Positions 35,524-48,099 are shown, counted from the first letter of the stretch. The stretch: DNA of 64,000 nucleotides from Trachythela sp. YZ-2020 (GCA_016169945.1 JADLSH010000184.1:372001-436000); one strand, 5' to 3'. The notes: generated by a model not told the origin, from the sequence alone. Numbers and translations: made by a program.

Positions 35524-36318
35524 GTTGCTTTCGGAATTTTGTTGTTGTTTTGTCCCTTTTTCATGTCTCTGTCACAATTTAGACAGAGTTTTTTTTGTCA
35601 AATTTCACTATTATACTTTCTGTTATATCATTTGGATGAATAACACATTTTTTCAACTGATTGAAACACCATGCAGTGCGGCATCAGAAGCAAGTTGTTA
35701 TTGGGGAGGAAACATATAAGTGGTTCTGGAGTATGGTCCGGGGGCATGCTCCCCCAGGAAAATTTTGCATTTTCGAAGCTTGTGAAGTACAGTTTCTGTG
35801 TTTCCTAAGAGGAAATTTTATCAAAGTTATGAAGTTTTTACACCTAGGAATTCAAGATTTTGTAAGACACTTTTTTATCGGCTTTTACAACCTCATTCTG
35901 AAGTTTCTAAATACTTCGCTCTGTATACTATTACAACCATCAGTGAATTGGTTTTGTTCCTATTGATATTTACAAAATGTCTATGTAACGACTGATACTA
36001 TATTGGATGAGTGGACTGTAGTTGGAAAGTAAGGAATATAGCATATGCAATTCTGGCTGAGGAAATTGCTGCCCTGGAACAATATTGCTGCCATCTTGTT
36101 TTTAGCAACCATTTTTGACACAAGTAAACCCAGTAAAAATATTGAAATAACAAAATCTCAAATATCAAGTGTGTTCGTTACAGTAAAATCTCATCCCGCA
36201 GAGAGTTAAACTGTACAAGAACACGCAAATGTACACAGAATCTGGGATCATATGAACATGTACTTTGAGTATATTGGCTTTCAACTTTGCATATGTTTTC
36301 ATACACAGTTTGAGCTGT

Positions 36319-38396
36319 TCTAATTTCTAAATTTCTAAATCACTTTATTAAAACCATATATGGTAAAAAATGGTAGGTACAACAGGTTACCCCAATTACT
36401 GTACCCCCAACTAAAATAGACGTTATATACTTAAAACACATTGCCAATATCTTTAATGGTCATTTCACCTCGATCGCATCAAAGTTAAAATCATCGATGA
36501 ATTTACTAAATACTCCAAATTTATCTAAACTAAAGACATTTATATTGTCTAAGATCCAACCTGATACAACGTTCAGTATTCCAACTATTTCAACGAAAGA
36601 GGTCATAACCTACCTATCAAATATACCCAACAACAAGGCAACAGGCGTGGATGGCATTAGCCCTTTATTATTAAAGATTGGTGTTCACGAAATCGCACCA
36701 TCAATAGCCAAGTTAATCAATATGTCACTAAACTCTATGACATTCCCTTCCCGATGGAAACCGCAAAAGTTACTCCCCTTTTTAAAATTACCGGCCGATT
36801 TCAGTTCTACCAGTCCTTTCAACGATAATCGAAAGACACGTGCACGAGTCCCTTTCCAGCTACTTGTCAGTCAATGGCCTAATTTATTCTAATCAATCTA
36901 GATTCGAATGAAATACAGCACAGAAACAGCTCAGATTGCGTTTATTATCGATACTCTTTTATTTAATATCGACAAGAACAAAATCAACGGATTAGTGCTA
37001 GTTGACTTTAAAAAAGCTTTCGATATGGTAGATCATGAGATTCTCCAGCGCAAACTTGAACTTTATGGCTTTGACAACAACTCGTTCCAATCTTACTTGT
37101 TTCAACGTCGGCAGTATATTGTTATAAATAATGAGGTATCAACAACAACAATCATCACAGATGGTATTCCACAAGGTTCAATTCTGGGTCCTCTCCTGTT
37201 TGTCATCTTCATTAATGACCTCCCTCTACACGTCGACTCTCGCCTTGATATTTTTGCAGACGACACTACTATAGTGGAGTCATCGATGTTTACCAGAGTT
37301 GGTGAACTTAATGAAAATTGTCAGCATCTGCTTCACAGGTTGATGACTGGGCCAAAGAAAACAAGCTACCACTTAATGCTGCGAAAACTAAAACTTTGCT
37401 GATTTCGGGAAAACGCTTGCACAACATGTTATCTCCACCTGATATGCGCCTTAACGTGAAAGCTAACGGAACTGCACTAGAGCAATGCAACAACGCGAAA
37501 CTTTAGGAATAGTTCTTGATGAGAATCTGTCTTTTGATCTGTACGTTGACTCCCTTTGTACCAAGATCTCTAAACGTCTAGGAATACTGAAACTATTAAA
37601 TCGTGATTCGCCTATGGACTAACGCTTTTATTTTACTCAACTATGATCAAACCTCTATTTTTATATGCTGCAATTACTTGGTCAAACTGTAGCAAAAATA
37701 ATCTATTTAAGCTACTTAAACTCCAGAAAAGAGCTGCACGTATCATCCTAGATACTCATCCACAACATCAATCTGTCGACCTCTTTAACCGTCAAAATGG
37801 ATTCCTTCTATCTAAGCTGAAATACGCAAATGTATACTCGCTTATAAACGTTGTCATAACGAATGCCCTGATTATCTAAATGATATATTACCTCTCAACA
37901 GTGATCACCATAATAGAAGAACTCGCAATGCACATTGTCTTTTTACAGCACCTCGATATAATAGGGTTACTGAAGGTGGACGCATTTTCTCTGTGAGCAC
38001 TATGAAATATTGGAACAGTCTCTCGCATGAAATTAGATCTGGAACTTCAGTAAATACGTTTAAGAAAGCATTGTTTGTAAATATTTTTAATCAACAGCAA
38101 GACATTGAAACATTTGATCCTTAAATTTACCACTATTATTGTAAATATATTCCAGATTCATATATCTTAATTTTGTAATCTTGTAAATACTTAATATTCT
38201 ACTGAACGAGGGCCACTAGGTTATTAGTGTTCGCACTATTATGTGTCACCCTCTTAAAATAAAGTTTCTATCTATCTATCTATACCTATATATAATACAA
38301 TATTAAAAACGCTATAAAAATGTTAAAATATTCACAACAACAATGGATGTTGTTGTGAATATGTTGCGTGTGGTTTTACATTTTATACATATTGAT
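36319..38396 (+). mobile_element. 5'-truncated non-LTR retrotransposon (Jockey/CR1-like), broken
   Basis: Reverse transcriptase blocks occur in order but in several frames: NKATGVDGISPLLLKI (about 36.65 kb), VDFKKAFDMVDHEILQ (37.0 kb), GIPQGSILGPLLFVIFINDL (37.17 kb), FADDTT (37.25 kb), LKLQKRAARIILD (37.7 kb), and a C-terminal part near 38.0 kb. Frames change near 36890, 37390, 37510 and 37880. The 3' end is AATAAAGTTTCTATCTATC. The same locus in unit B (52306) lacks the insertion, giving an empty-site comparison. Confidence 0.8.
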
Positions 38397-39719
38397 TTTG
38401 AATTTATTGAGAATTCCTAGAGAAAACAAATTAACTTATGTGCGGTTCTTGCAAAAAAGAGCAACTGGTTGCACTTGTGCTGCGCGCACACTCTAAGGGC
38501 AACGGGGGCAGCCGCCCCACGCCCCTGCATTTCAATGCAATAATGCCTGTCTGAATTTATTCTAACAAACAGGGCCTAGCTCATTCATGCCCAACAAACA
38601 CTAATTCACAAGTGAAATCTTCTGGCTTTGAAAGATAAGATAATAAATAAATTTGGGCACATGGCACCTTAATGGGTTAATCTTTCGTAATACAAAACAG
38701 AACATAAACAAAGTGAAGCATATTATGCTGCAAAATGCTGCAATATAAAAGGCACCTAAAATTAACAAACAGTAACAAAAACTAATGGTTAATATAACCA
38801 AAATAAACAAGCCCTCCTGACGAGGATTTTGCTTCAAAAACGTCAGATTTTGTTTTATATTTTTAGGCACGCGCAAGCAAATCAAATTTGTTCTAATAAT
38901 TCAGTATCATAGTGTATTTGTAATTTGCTATATTGACATATACAGTACTCATGAAAGTACACAGTAAAACATGTAATAATTTATCCTTACCAAAAAGTCC
39001 AAAGTGTTCTGCGTATTTGAAGTCGAAGACAATAAACTCTCACCGATTAATGAACAATTTCTTTTGCCTTCTACAATGTATCTATTAAATCGATGGATCT
39101 ATAGTATAGTACAGTACTGTCAGTTTATACTTCCATACACTGCGAGTAGAGGTTTATTAGAAAAGCAGGCAAGTGGAAATGGTATCTTCCTCGTCTCTCA
39201 AAGGTTTTGATAAACCACAGGATAGACGTTGCTCTGAGCCGGCTCAAACCAGTTTTATTCAGGAATCGTGAGTATACCACAATGCATTGCGCTAGGGATT
39301 GTTTCTCAATCAAGATTTTCGACAGGGAGTGGCGAGAAAATGGAGACATTTCTGAATTTTACTTCGTATTTTCTCTTTGAAAATCACATATTTTTAAAGG
39401 TGAGTGTCGACATTACTATAATGTCTGTATCGAACTTCACGATTCTAATTTTGGTTGGTTTCTACGGTTTAGTTATATTAATTTACATATAAATTGACCT
39501 TATTTGCGGGTTACTGCAAAATAGCTTTGAAATATGCCGGGTCTTTTTTACTTTTTAACGAGAGAAGTGAACGAAAATCACATCACTGAAATCAGTAAGA
39601 GTCGCTCTTTCAATTGTACGAAGAAATCAAAAAAGACCCCAGAAACCAACGAGAAATCGGGTTTTGAAAATGGGTTATTTTTGTAATATTGACGCCGCTA
39701 ATTATGCAATAATAATATT

Positions 39720-39888
39720 AAAGGTAGAAGGTTTAGGTGGTTATTTTGAGTGAAATAATATATACAATATTTTTAGACCTGAACGGGAACGGCTGCGAAA
39801 AAATGCAAAGCAGCCGTTCCCGTTCAGGTGTAAAAATATTGTATATGTTATCTCACTCGAAATATCCACCACCTACACCTTCTACCTT
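39720..39888. mobile_element. Foldback element with arms of about 78 bp
   Basis: Left arm 39720-39795 and right arm 39809-39888 are near-perfect reverse complements. Shared pieces are GGTAGAAGG, TATACAATATTTTTA and CCTGAACGGGAACGGCTGC. Only about 13 bp separate them, so the RNA would form a long hairpin. Confidence 0.8.
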
Positions 39889-40185
39889 AATTTCAATTGA
39901 GTGAGATGCAGAAAAAACCCAATAATAATAAAGTGCTATTAAAGCGTCTGATGGCAATCTGACGCACAAGGCCAAATGTGCTATTATTTATAAATCAATT
40001 TGACAGTATTGTTGTAATTTTTCATAAGGTTGTCAACTGACATGTTCTTATCTTTCTTTATATTGCAGAGAAACAACTAATGAAATGGTTGAAGTCCAGT
40101 TCATGGAGGAATCAAGTTCCTTGTCTGAAAAATATACTAGATTTGTCAAATCTTGACACTGTATCTAAAAGTCCAAGCACTGTTA

Positions 40186-40524
40186 CAGTCAAATCCAGTG
40201 TTCTGTTGCGAGGAACATTGCAATATTGTCATGCAATATTTGATTTTGGGAGGAGATTGAAAGCAATTGCAACTGTGTGAACACAATGCATTGCATTGAC
40301 AACCAGTAGACCAACAAAGCAAACAAACTGGCTGATTAAAAACTAGAGGCCAACCCAATCCAGCAAGAGCATTTGGTTTCTTCTTTTGCTAGAAGCCAAT
40401 CAGAGGCTTTGTTTACACACCTGGTTGTGAATTTCAATTTGCAATTGTTCGCACCAGTTGCAAGTTGCAAATATTGCATGACAATATTGCAATGTTCCTC
40501 GCAACAGAACACTGGATTTGACTG
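40186..40524. mobile_element. Mariner-type MITE with inverted repeats of about 57 bp
   Basis: Starts CAGTCAAATCCAGTGTTCTG and ends with its reverse complement; about 57 bp match on each side. It is flanked by TA on both sides, as for Tc1/mariner targets. Confidence 0.8.
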
Positions 40525-41214
40525 TAGGTTGTTAGCATTCTACGGTGCTATTGAGCCACAGCAAGTTACATGGTTGTTTATGCCACATAGACTTTCATAG
40601 AGATTTGCAAATAACACATTGTCAATCCTCTCTGAACCCCCCCTCCCCAGGCACTTATAAGCTTATTTATTTCAGACATGTTTGAGGGGGCTAATTGGCA
40701 GAGGGTTGACTTAATAGGGACTTATTCATTTTACCGAAAAACTAAAAGTATGATATGCTGTAAAGCAATGTGAAATTCCAGGCCAATAATCAGTCTAATC
40801 AGTACATGGCAAATTGATGAAGAATCAAGAAAAACGAATATGAAAATCGGGAAAATTACGTAACGTCAGTTTGATAGATGGAAACAAGTGAAAGCCTAGT
40901 TCTAACTGGTTCTAAACCAGTAACTTATTCAAAGCGCATGAGCTGCATATAAATTTGCTGAATAATTAATATAATTATAGGAAAATTTTTATAGGTATAC
41001 AGATTCGATGATTCTATGGCTTTAGGGTTCTATATGGTTCTCTGGTTCATATAGCTATGTTTCTATAGCTACCTATGGCTCTAGGGTTCTATGGCTCTAA
41101 TTAGTTGTATGGTTCTATGGCCCTAGGTTTCTATGATTCTAAGGTTGGCTGGTTGGGTAAAATGTGGTGTAAAATGTTAATGGTAAAACGTTGGACGACT
41201 TTAGGTAAAGCGTT

Positions 41215-41500
41215 GACTAACTCTTTTCACAGAAGTGTCATGAGTCCGCAACGAACTCACAATCTCAGAGTTGTTTGATCTGACGACTGCGCCATTTAGC
41301 ATCTTTTGCTTGCTCCCATTACTGCCCTTGGGGTTGATCAGTTGAAGTGGCCACACACACTGGCAAACACATAGCTCCGCTCCAGGGACCGCTGAGCCAC
41401 CTCCCGCCCTCCCCACTTTTGGCTGAATAAGGACACAATCGCTTATTGAAATACGGAATCTTGCCCCACACACTTTCAAACAGGCCTCGCGTTCCCTGCG
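41215..41500 (-). mobile_element. SINE, second family
   Basis: The minus strand holds ATGGCGCAGTCGTCAGATCA and GTGAGTTCGTTGCGGACTC as A- and B-box-like stretches, followed by the body. The unit B copy is at 53335-53640. Confidence 0.5.
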
Positions 41501-41552
41501 CTTCGGATATTAATAAAAGGAATACTATTCCAGTTATAAACGAAATGTATTA

Positions 41553-42211
41553 GGCGTTGTTTATATGACCTCGGGTACTAGGGACCCTACCCCCGAGCTA
41601 CCCTGGGAGAAAAAATGACATTCATATTATAACGGCTGGAACGCAAGTGTTTATATGGAAAGATTTAAACTCGTCTCGGCTGGTAGGGTTACCCTGCGGG
41701 TAGGGGCACTCTGTTTACAAAAGAGGGTGACTCACTGATCCTAGAGGTAGGGACAATTTTTGTCCATGTCAACGGTTTGTCTCGTCCATCAGGGACAACT
41801 TTTCAGGCACACGCATGCGCATTATGTTGAAATATACGAGTCAAAACTGTAAGCTCCATAACAGCCGCCAGAAAATAGAAACAAAATTACCAGGCTTTGA
41901 TATATGCTTTGAAAGCCTCAGTATACGAGTTTTCAGAGTTCAATTCGCTCAGATAAGATAAATTTATACGAAGAAGTTAGAAACCATGGCAGTTTCGCAT
42001 GCGGAGATCTTTGTCGACTTTGGACCAGTTATGGCCTCAACTTTAGCAAAATCTGTAAAGGAAATGTGAATGACTACAGACAGAAGCTTTTCGAACCAAA
42101 AAGCGAGTGTTTCCCCAGAGTTATGTCTTTACAATTTTATCATATAAACGCGCGGCAAAGTTGTCTCGGGGGTAGGGTGTCCCTAGTACCCGAGATCATA
42201 TAAACAGCGCC
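41553..42211. mobile_element. PIF/Harbinger-type MITE
   Basis: Inverted ends of about 46 bp start GGCGTTGTTTATATGACCTC and share CTCGGGTACTAGGGA. The flanking target duplication is TTA (41550-41552 and 42212-42214). A short ORF at about 41985 is part of the element. Confidence 0.8.
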
Positions 42212-43442
42212 TTAGTTGCCTTTGTTCTGTTCTTCCGTTCACGAGAACAATAGTAACTAGGCATGTGAGTTATCCAAGTTGCGAATTGGGTGTAAGAAAG
42301 CGTAAGCGTGACGTGGGCAAACCATGTAAACTAAGTTGTTCTACTGGTCTAGGGCAACTCTCGTGTAATGCGCCGCTTTTGTACACGAACAACTGTCAAT
42401 CTTTATTCTTTTTCCCAAACTACATGGGAAAAACATCTGGTACTATTAAGAATAGCAAGAGTAGAACTGAAAAATTAAAACAAAAAAGACATGTAGAAAT
42501 ATATAACAAATGTTATTAAAAGCAATTGCTGTTATTTACTTTGCACAAGGGGCGGACCATTAGAAAGGTGATTGGGGGGGGGGGGAGGGAGGGGGGGTAT
42601 CAAGCCACAGAGGCTCAATAATTCAAAAAGTTTCTGGGGGAGGACCCACCTACAGCCTCGTACACCTCAACACCTCTTCGTTTAAAGGTATGTTTTATAT
42701 CTCATAACTTTGAAAAAAAAATTCGTGCAAAGGATGCGAGGTAAAAAAATATTCGACACAAGCAGGAAATGAAAAAAAAATTCATGCAAGTCGAAAAAGT
42801 CACCTCCCACATCACTTTTCTATGGTCCGCCCCTAAGCAAATACTGTGCAACTAAAAGTTTACTAATATTACATTTTCTAGATACGTACATTTACATAAT
42901 ATTACCTATTTCTATACTAATGCCATGCAAAAATAGGAAAATGGACCACATCATATATACTGCAGTCATGCAATTGTAGATTATATGTTGTACATTATTA
43001 CATTTAATTGAAAAGTGTACTTTAACACTAAAATATTAAAAAAAGATATACTACAGTTATCAGTGATTCTGATTAGGAAAACCATTTTTTACTGTCCTCA
43101 CTTTTACATTAAACCTTAAGGCAGAGGTGGGAAAAGTATCGGAACCTGCAAAGCCAGAATATTTTTGGAACTTTAAATTCAACAGAAATGTCATATATAT
43201 TAGTAACTATAACTGCAGTTTACAAGACAATTAACCTTTTAAGGGACAAGAGCGAGTGACATGTTTTACAAACAGTTACTGTCATTAGAATATGCATCAA
43301 ATTTGGTATACATAATATCACTAAGCTTACAGGCCATTAACCAGTGTTTTTCAATTGTAGATAAAGGTATTATTTTGTCTTGAGTCATAAATTTGATAAT
43401 ATTATTAAGTGCCTTGTGTTTATTCCAGTATCCTTGCCTCAG

Positions 43443-44029
43443 TTAGCCTGCGTAGCAGACGGTCAGCCCGCGGAACTCCTAAAAGGCGGGCAAGGCAGAA
43501 GCTGGAAAGACCGTCTGCAAGGTTTGGCAGTGTATTTGATATGTCCGTCCACCAGTGGACGGGAATTGATGATTGGCTGCACTATTTTTACCGCTGTCAA
43601 TCAATAGGAAATGTGTGTTAATTAATGTAATATATCTAACACGCAATAACAATAGCACAGAGACAAAAGTTTGTAAATTAAAATATTTAAGGAACGAGAC
43701 GCCAACTGAATTAATTCTGAAACGTTAACGAGACTCTCCAACGGCACTTGTTTCTACAGTATAGGTTTAGGTTTTATCTTGAAAAGAATCCACAGCGTTG
43801 TATCGCTATACCGTTCAGCAGGAACGTTAAGTTTTTTATTTAAAATTGCGCTGTTTGTTTACATAAGTAATGACATCTATTTTTAGCTGTGATTTTAGTC
43901 TATTGTTAGTTACTTCTTGAAAGGGGGCGGAAATAAAATACACTGCCAAACCTTGCAGACGGTCTTTCCCGTCCTCAGCCTTGCCCGTTTTGGGGTGTTT
44001 CGCCGCAGGACCGTCTGCCTCGCAGGCTA
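43443..44029. mobile_element. hAT-type MITE downstream of protease 3
   Basis: Long imperfect inverted ends (about 100 bp) share AGCCTGCG, GCAGACGGT and CTTGCAGACGGTCTTTCC. The exact 8-bp target duplication TGCCTCAG lies at 43435-43442 and 44030-44037. Confidence 0.85.
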
Positions 44030-44170
44030 TGCCTCAGTGTACATAAGGTAGTGCAAACCACCTTAACAGATGACATTTATTACAAACATATTGATTCATT
44101 GCTACACCATCACAATCTAGCCCTAGGTTGGTAGAAAGATTTTTCCACCTCTGTCCTTAGATTATTCTGC

Positions 44171-45976
44171 TTATGTCTCCTCCATATTCTCTTCCCAGCA
44201 ATGTGGAAAATTCTTTCTTACAAAGTCTGAACGTCCACGTGCTCGCAAATGATTGATTATTGCTTGGAAGGTTGTACCAACTTCCACGATACTGGTTTCT
44301 TCTAAGCGGAAGCCTCTGGTGTGAAGAGCGACAATTTTGCCACTCATGTCGAATACGGGAGCTCCACTCGAGCCTTCGAGCATGGAACCTACATCGTAGG
44401 TCAGGACTGATTTATTACCATAAAGTTTCTGGATGTTTGAATGGTACAGATGGACGCACTCTCTTCCGTTGGACGTCAATGTACAAACGGTTGGGTTGTT
44501 TTCGCACCTCTGCTCGTTTGCTGCTTGACGCCTCTCAAGCTCCAGGGACCTTCTGTCATCGTGAAGTGGAAGAATAGGACATAATTCCTCCTGCTTCTCC
44601 GTACCATTCGGATGGCCTACTATGCAAGCATTTCCTAAATCAGGAACTTTACAACTGACAAATTTTCCCAGCGCTTCCTTCCCCTCAAGACGATCCAGAA
44701 GACATAGAAAGGCGTAATCGAAATCTTTCGACACTACATTCTCTGGGTACAAAAGTGGAAACAACTTGTAACCCTTTGAGAACATCTTTTCTTCACGCTT
44801 TTCATAGTCGAAATACACCAACACATCTGTATGGTTGCTATGTGTTGATGACATGCGGGCCTTAGTGATGGCGTCGACAACATGCCAATTTGTAGCAATC
44901 ATAGAACTGCTGATCAAGAAGCACGTTGCTGCAACACTTCCACATTCAATGAGGCCTATGGAATCATACAACGGGTATATTGTTTTGGAGAAAGATACCG
45001 GTCGAGCTGTTATATGGGGGTTGGCAAACTGAACCTGTGCAATCTTCTTAATAGATTTTTCATACTTATTTCCTGCTCTGTCTTTCGGACCGACTAATGA
45101 GCACCAGGCACGGGCCCGCAAACAATGATCCATCTCATTCCGTATCTCCTGCGCCGTTAATTCAGTTATGTCTTTAGAAAATACATACACGACTTTCTTG
45201 CCTAGAAGTTTCTTAGCTAGCTGATTTAACTGAATCCTTTTATGTTTCCTTGGCGTTTCGGAGGCAGGTTGTTCCACTGTGGAGGTCGCAGGATAATTAC
45301 TCGGATTCATGGAGATGGAATGGGGCTTGCAGGTATTAGATGACTGTGCTTTCTGCACTTTAACTTCTAAAAGCATACCTTCCTTAAAATCAGAGGGTTT
45401 ATCTTTGATATTGATCTTGGGTCCTACACATCCTTCTACTTTTTCACTCAGCTCAAAACGGTCCACATTTATAAACCGCGAATCTTTTATGAGCGCTTCT
45501 TCATAAGATTCCACATCACTGGCCACAACACAAATATCGTTATAGCGGAGATTCTTATAATGGACCTTTGTCAATAACGACTTGTGTTTGCGGTCACGAA
45601 TAGAGATAAAGAATGGTTTACCTTGTAGTTTGGAATAAGGCTTAGTATGCTGTAGTTTTTCTACATAGTCATAGATCATTTCATTCATGTCCTCCATTTC
45701 GATTTCTGTCCCAGGTTGAATGAATCCACAGGGAAGGTAAAGTGGATTTACACATTTCATTCCGTCGTGACCACGTATTTGCGCCCAAAACAGCGTATTC
45801 TTCACGTTCATATTCGGATACCTCTGTTTTAGCGTATATGCCAGAGCATCTCCTGTGCTTGCCACTACTGTATCACGACCAGGGTCTGAACGTTTTCGTT
45901 TCGTGAAAAATCGAATCTTTTCTTCTACAGCTCCATCAGAGCATTTTGGTGGACTGCTGTACCCGGAGTCGTTCAT
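44171..45976 (-). CDS. FAM111-like serine protease 3 (main coding exon)
   Basis: A 601-codon open exon. Basic KRKRSDPGRD (27-35) is a likely nuclear signal. Ubiquitin-like regions lie at about 32-105 and 120-205 (PFFISIRDRKHKS, SYEEALIKDSRFINVDRFEL). The linker SMNPSNYPATSTVEQ (222-236) is followed by a charged segment missing from protease 2. The protease domain (about 325-590) has an intact triad: His365 in ATNWHVVDA, Asp420 in KDFDYAFLCL, Ser537 in EGSSGAPVF. It is most like protease 2. An acceptor (TTTTATATACAG) precedes the ATG by 6 nt, and |GAC AGT is in frame. The 48-nt exon copy at 46946-46899 is open in phase 0 (IKRKKHSVKCINKEKM) and could add N-terminal residues. The promoter module lies at 47.8 kb. 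Confidence 0.85.
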   Translation of the reverse strand: MNDSGYSSPPKCSDGAVEEKIRFFTKRKRSDPGRDTVVASTGDALAYTLKQRYPNMNVKNTLFWAQIRGHDGMKCVNPLYLPCGFIQPGTEIEMEDMNEMIYDYVEKLQHTKPYSKLQGKPFFISIRDRKHKSLLTKVHYKNLRYNDICVVASDVESYEEALIKDSRFINVDRFELSEKVEGCVGPKINIKDKPSDFKEGMLLEVKVQKAQSSNTCKPHSISMNPSNYPATSTVEQPASETPRKHKRIQLNQLAKKLLGKKVVYVFSKDITELTAQEIRNEMDHCLRARAWCSLVGPKDRAGNKYEKSIKKIAQVQFANPHITARPVSFSKTIYPLYDSIGLIECGSVAATCFLISSSMIATNWHVVDAITKARMSSTHSNHTDVLVYFDYEKREEKMFSKGYKLFPLLYPENVVSKDFDYAFLCLLDRLEGKEALGKFVSCKVPDLGNACIVGHPNGTEKQEELCPILPLHDDRRSLELERRQAANEQRCENNPTVCTLTSNGRECVHLYHSNIQKLYGNKSVLTYDVGSMLEGSSGAPVFDMSGKIVALHTRGFRLEETSIVEVGTTFQAIINHLRARGRSDFVRKNFPHCWEENMEET

Positions 45977-46865
45977 ACTGTCCTGTATATAAAAAAGTTA
46001 AGCTAGCTATTTCTCTTGAATTTAGAATAAATAGACTATTTATCAATTTCAAACTAAACTAACTTTACAAATACAGGAAAGTTCTATCAGTTCCAAACTT
46101 TGTTGATGACTTGATGTTTTCTCAAGAGAGCCAATATTGTAAAGCTAAGCTAGGCTTGGGGTATTGGTGACACAGTGGTTTGACCAGTAATACTTAGATC
46201 CTCTTTCAAGCCCTCCAGAGGAATAATATATTTCAGAGACATTTGACCACAAGTGTTTCTCATGGTACTCCGGTCAAATTTCCACCTGTACTAACATAGG
46301 CTGCGGAAGCATCTCAAAAGTAGGGGGGCACCACCTAAAAGGGGCACCTATCAGTGCCAAACCTAGCGTCATTGGGGGGGGGGGGGGAATAATCCTGATG
46401 GTACAATATACGGAACAAGCATTGTATGTGGGTCCGACGGGATTCCCCGGGAAAAATTGGGATTTCTAAGGTCCCTGCAACACCATTTCCTGCCTTCTGA
46501 GGCAACTTTATTACCTAATCTGAACAGTTTCATTTCAGAAAACGGCACTTATTCCATTTTTTAAAAAGTGGGGGTGGGCACATGCCCCCAGTGCCCCCCC
46601 CCTGGTTCCGCGGCCCCTGTGTACTAACATTAAAGCAAAAAGGGATTGTTCTTTGTGGACCCCTCTAAAGAACAGTTTAGACCAATTCTACTTTGGCCAT
46701 ACATTGTGTATAAGTTATACATATTTTGTGTAAACAACACACTGTTACACTTCATTCAACCAGTAACTTGTAAAGAATAAGAGATTAATATTGAAAAACT
46801 ATATATTTTTATAAATATCACAAATATATATTATACACAGTTGAAAAAGTTTTTCATATCAATTA

Positions 46866-47575
46866 CATGTATAAACACGGTATTAATACATTTCTTACCA
46901 TTTTCTCCTTGTTAATACACTTTACTGAATGTTTCTTTCGTTTTATCTGTAAATAGACAAACAACAAAATATAAGCTATAAATCTTAACTTTCACTTTGT
47001 AAATAGAGACTGCTTTAGACTGCTTTATATCATTATTAGCAAATGTCTGGTCGAGAAACGTATTGTCCTTTCGCTTGATCAGAAATCATTGGTAATCCCA
47101 GCTCCAGGATTATAGTAAGTTAGAACCACTGATTAGAACTATATAGACAAGAAATACAAGGTTGTTTTTAGTTCGTTTGTACGGGATGGATATACAGTAA
47201 CGTAGGCAACATTTATATGAGTAAGGTATCAAATATCTTTTGAACACAGAAGTGTGTTACAATACATATTAAAGTCATAAAGGCGATGAGGATATCAGTA
47301 AAATTGTCCTGCACTACCTTAATTCCCTCGTATATAAGAACGTGCATTATAGATGATCGTAATTTTCCCTTTTATAAATTTCAGAGGTTAAATATCATTA
47401 CATATTACATGTATAAACACGGTATTAATACATTTCTTACCATTTTCTCTTTGTTAATACACTTTACTGAATCTTTCTTTCGTTTTCTCTGTAAATAGAC
47501 AAACAACAAATATAAGCTATAAATCTTAACTTTCACTTTGTAAATAGAGACTGCTTTATATCGTATTATTTATTC
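46866..47575 (-). repeat. Duplicated upstream exon block of protease 3
   Basis: 46866-47036 and 47407-47575 are about 95 percent identical. Each carries a 48-nt exon-like piece with acceptor TCTATTTACAG / TATTTACAG and donor ATG|GTAAGAA (46946-46899 and 47488-47441). Both are open in the same phase (IKRKKHSVKCINKEKM and RKRKKDSVKCINKEKM). Confidence 0.6.
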
Positions 47576-47737
47576 GTATATTAATTGCGACATTGCTCGA
47601 CCTATTTCATACACTAAACCGCTTATATTTCAGATATCTTACAACTACAGACAACAACTTTGTTGTACGAAAGTCCTATGTATATATAAATCAATATAAA
47701 CCTACTTAAATATCGAATTTAATCAAAACAGCTCCTA

Positions 47738-47910
47738 CCTTTGGGCTTTGAAACGACGCGAAAGAACGAAATTTCAGCTGCGCAATCGTTTACAATTAAA
47801 AGTTGGCGCCATTTTCGTTCTGGCTTACTGATAGTACTGATTGGTCAGTTCAGTTGTCAATTCCATATTTGGAAGAGTCTTCTGAGAATATCGTGGGAAT
47901 TTCCCCATTT
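47738..47910 (-). promoter_or_regulatory. Promoter and first exon of protease 3
   Basis: Inverted CCAAT at 47840-47844, CArG box CCATATTTGG at 47863-47872, NF-kappaB-type GGGAATTTCC at 47895-47904, followed by a GTGACGT half-CRE. A donor (CAAAG|GTAGGAG) near 47737 ends a first exon that carries a short upstream ORF (MAPTFNCKRLRS). Confidence 0.65.
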
Positions 47911-48099
47911 CCGGTAATGTGACGTATTTCATGGAAACGAGGCTGTGCTTCCACTTAGCAAAATAAGCTTTTCCTACTTGCCTTTCTACTTGCAAGAAAT
48001 TTTACAATCCAATGAATTTAACAAATTCCATTGTGGAAACACAGTAACTTACATCGGTCATTTGTATTGTTTTGAAATCGACAAATTAGGGAAACGTTA

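Noticed and set aside
39338..39403. Plus-strand ATG exon (METFLNFTSYFLF) with donor AAG|GTGAGT
   Set aside because: The donor is good, but I found no second exon in phase and the peptide looks random; too weak to list as a gene.
41985..42070. Short ORF MAVSHAEIFVDFGP as a gene
   Set aside because: It ends after 27 codons and lies wholly inside a PIF-type MITE.
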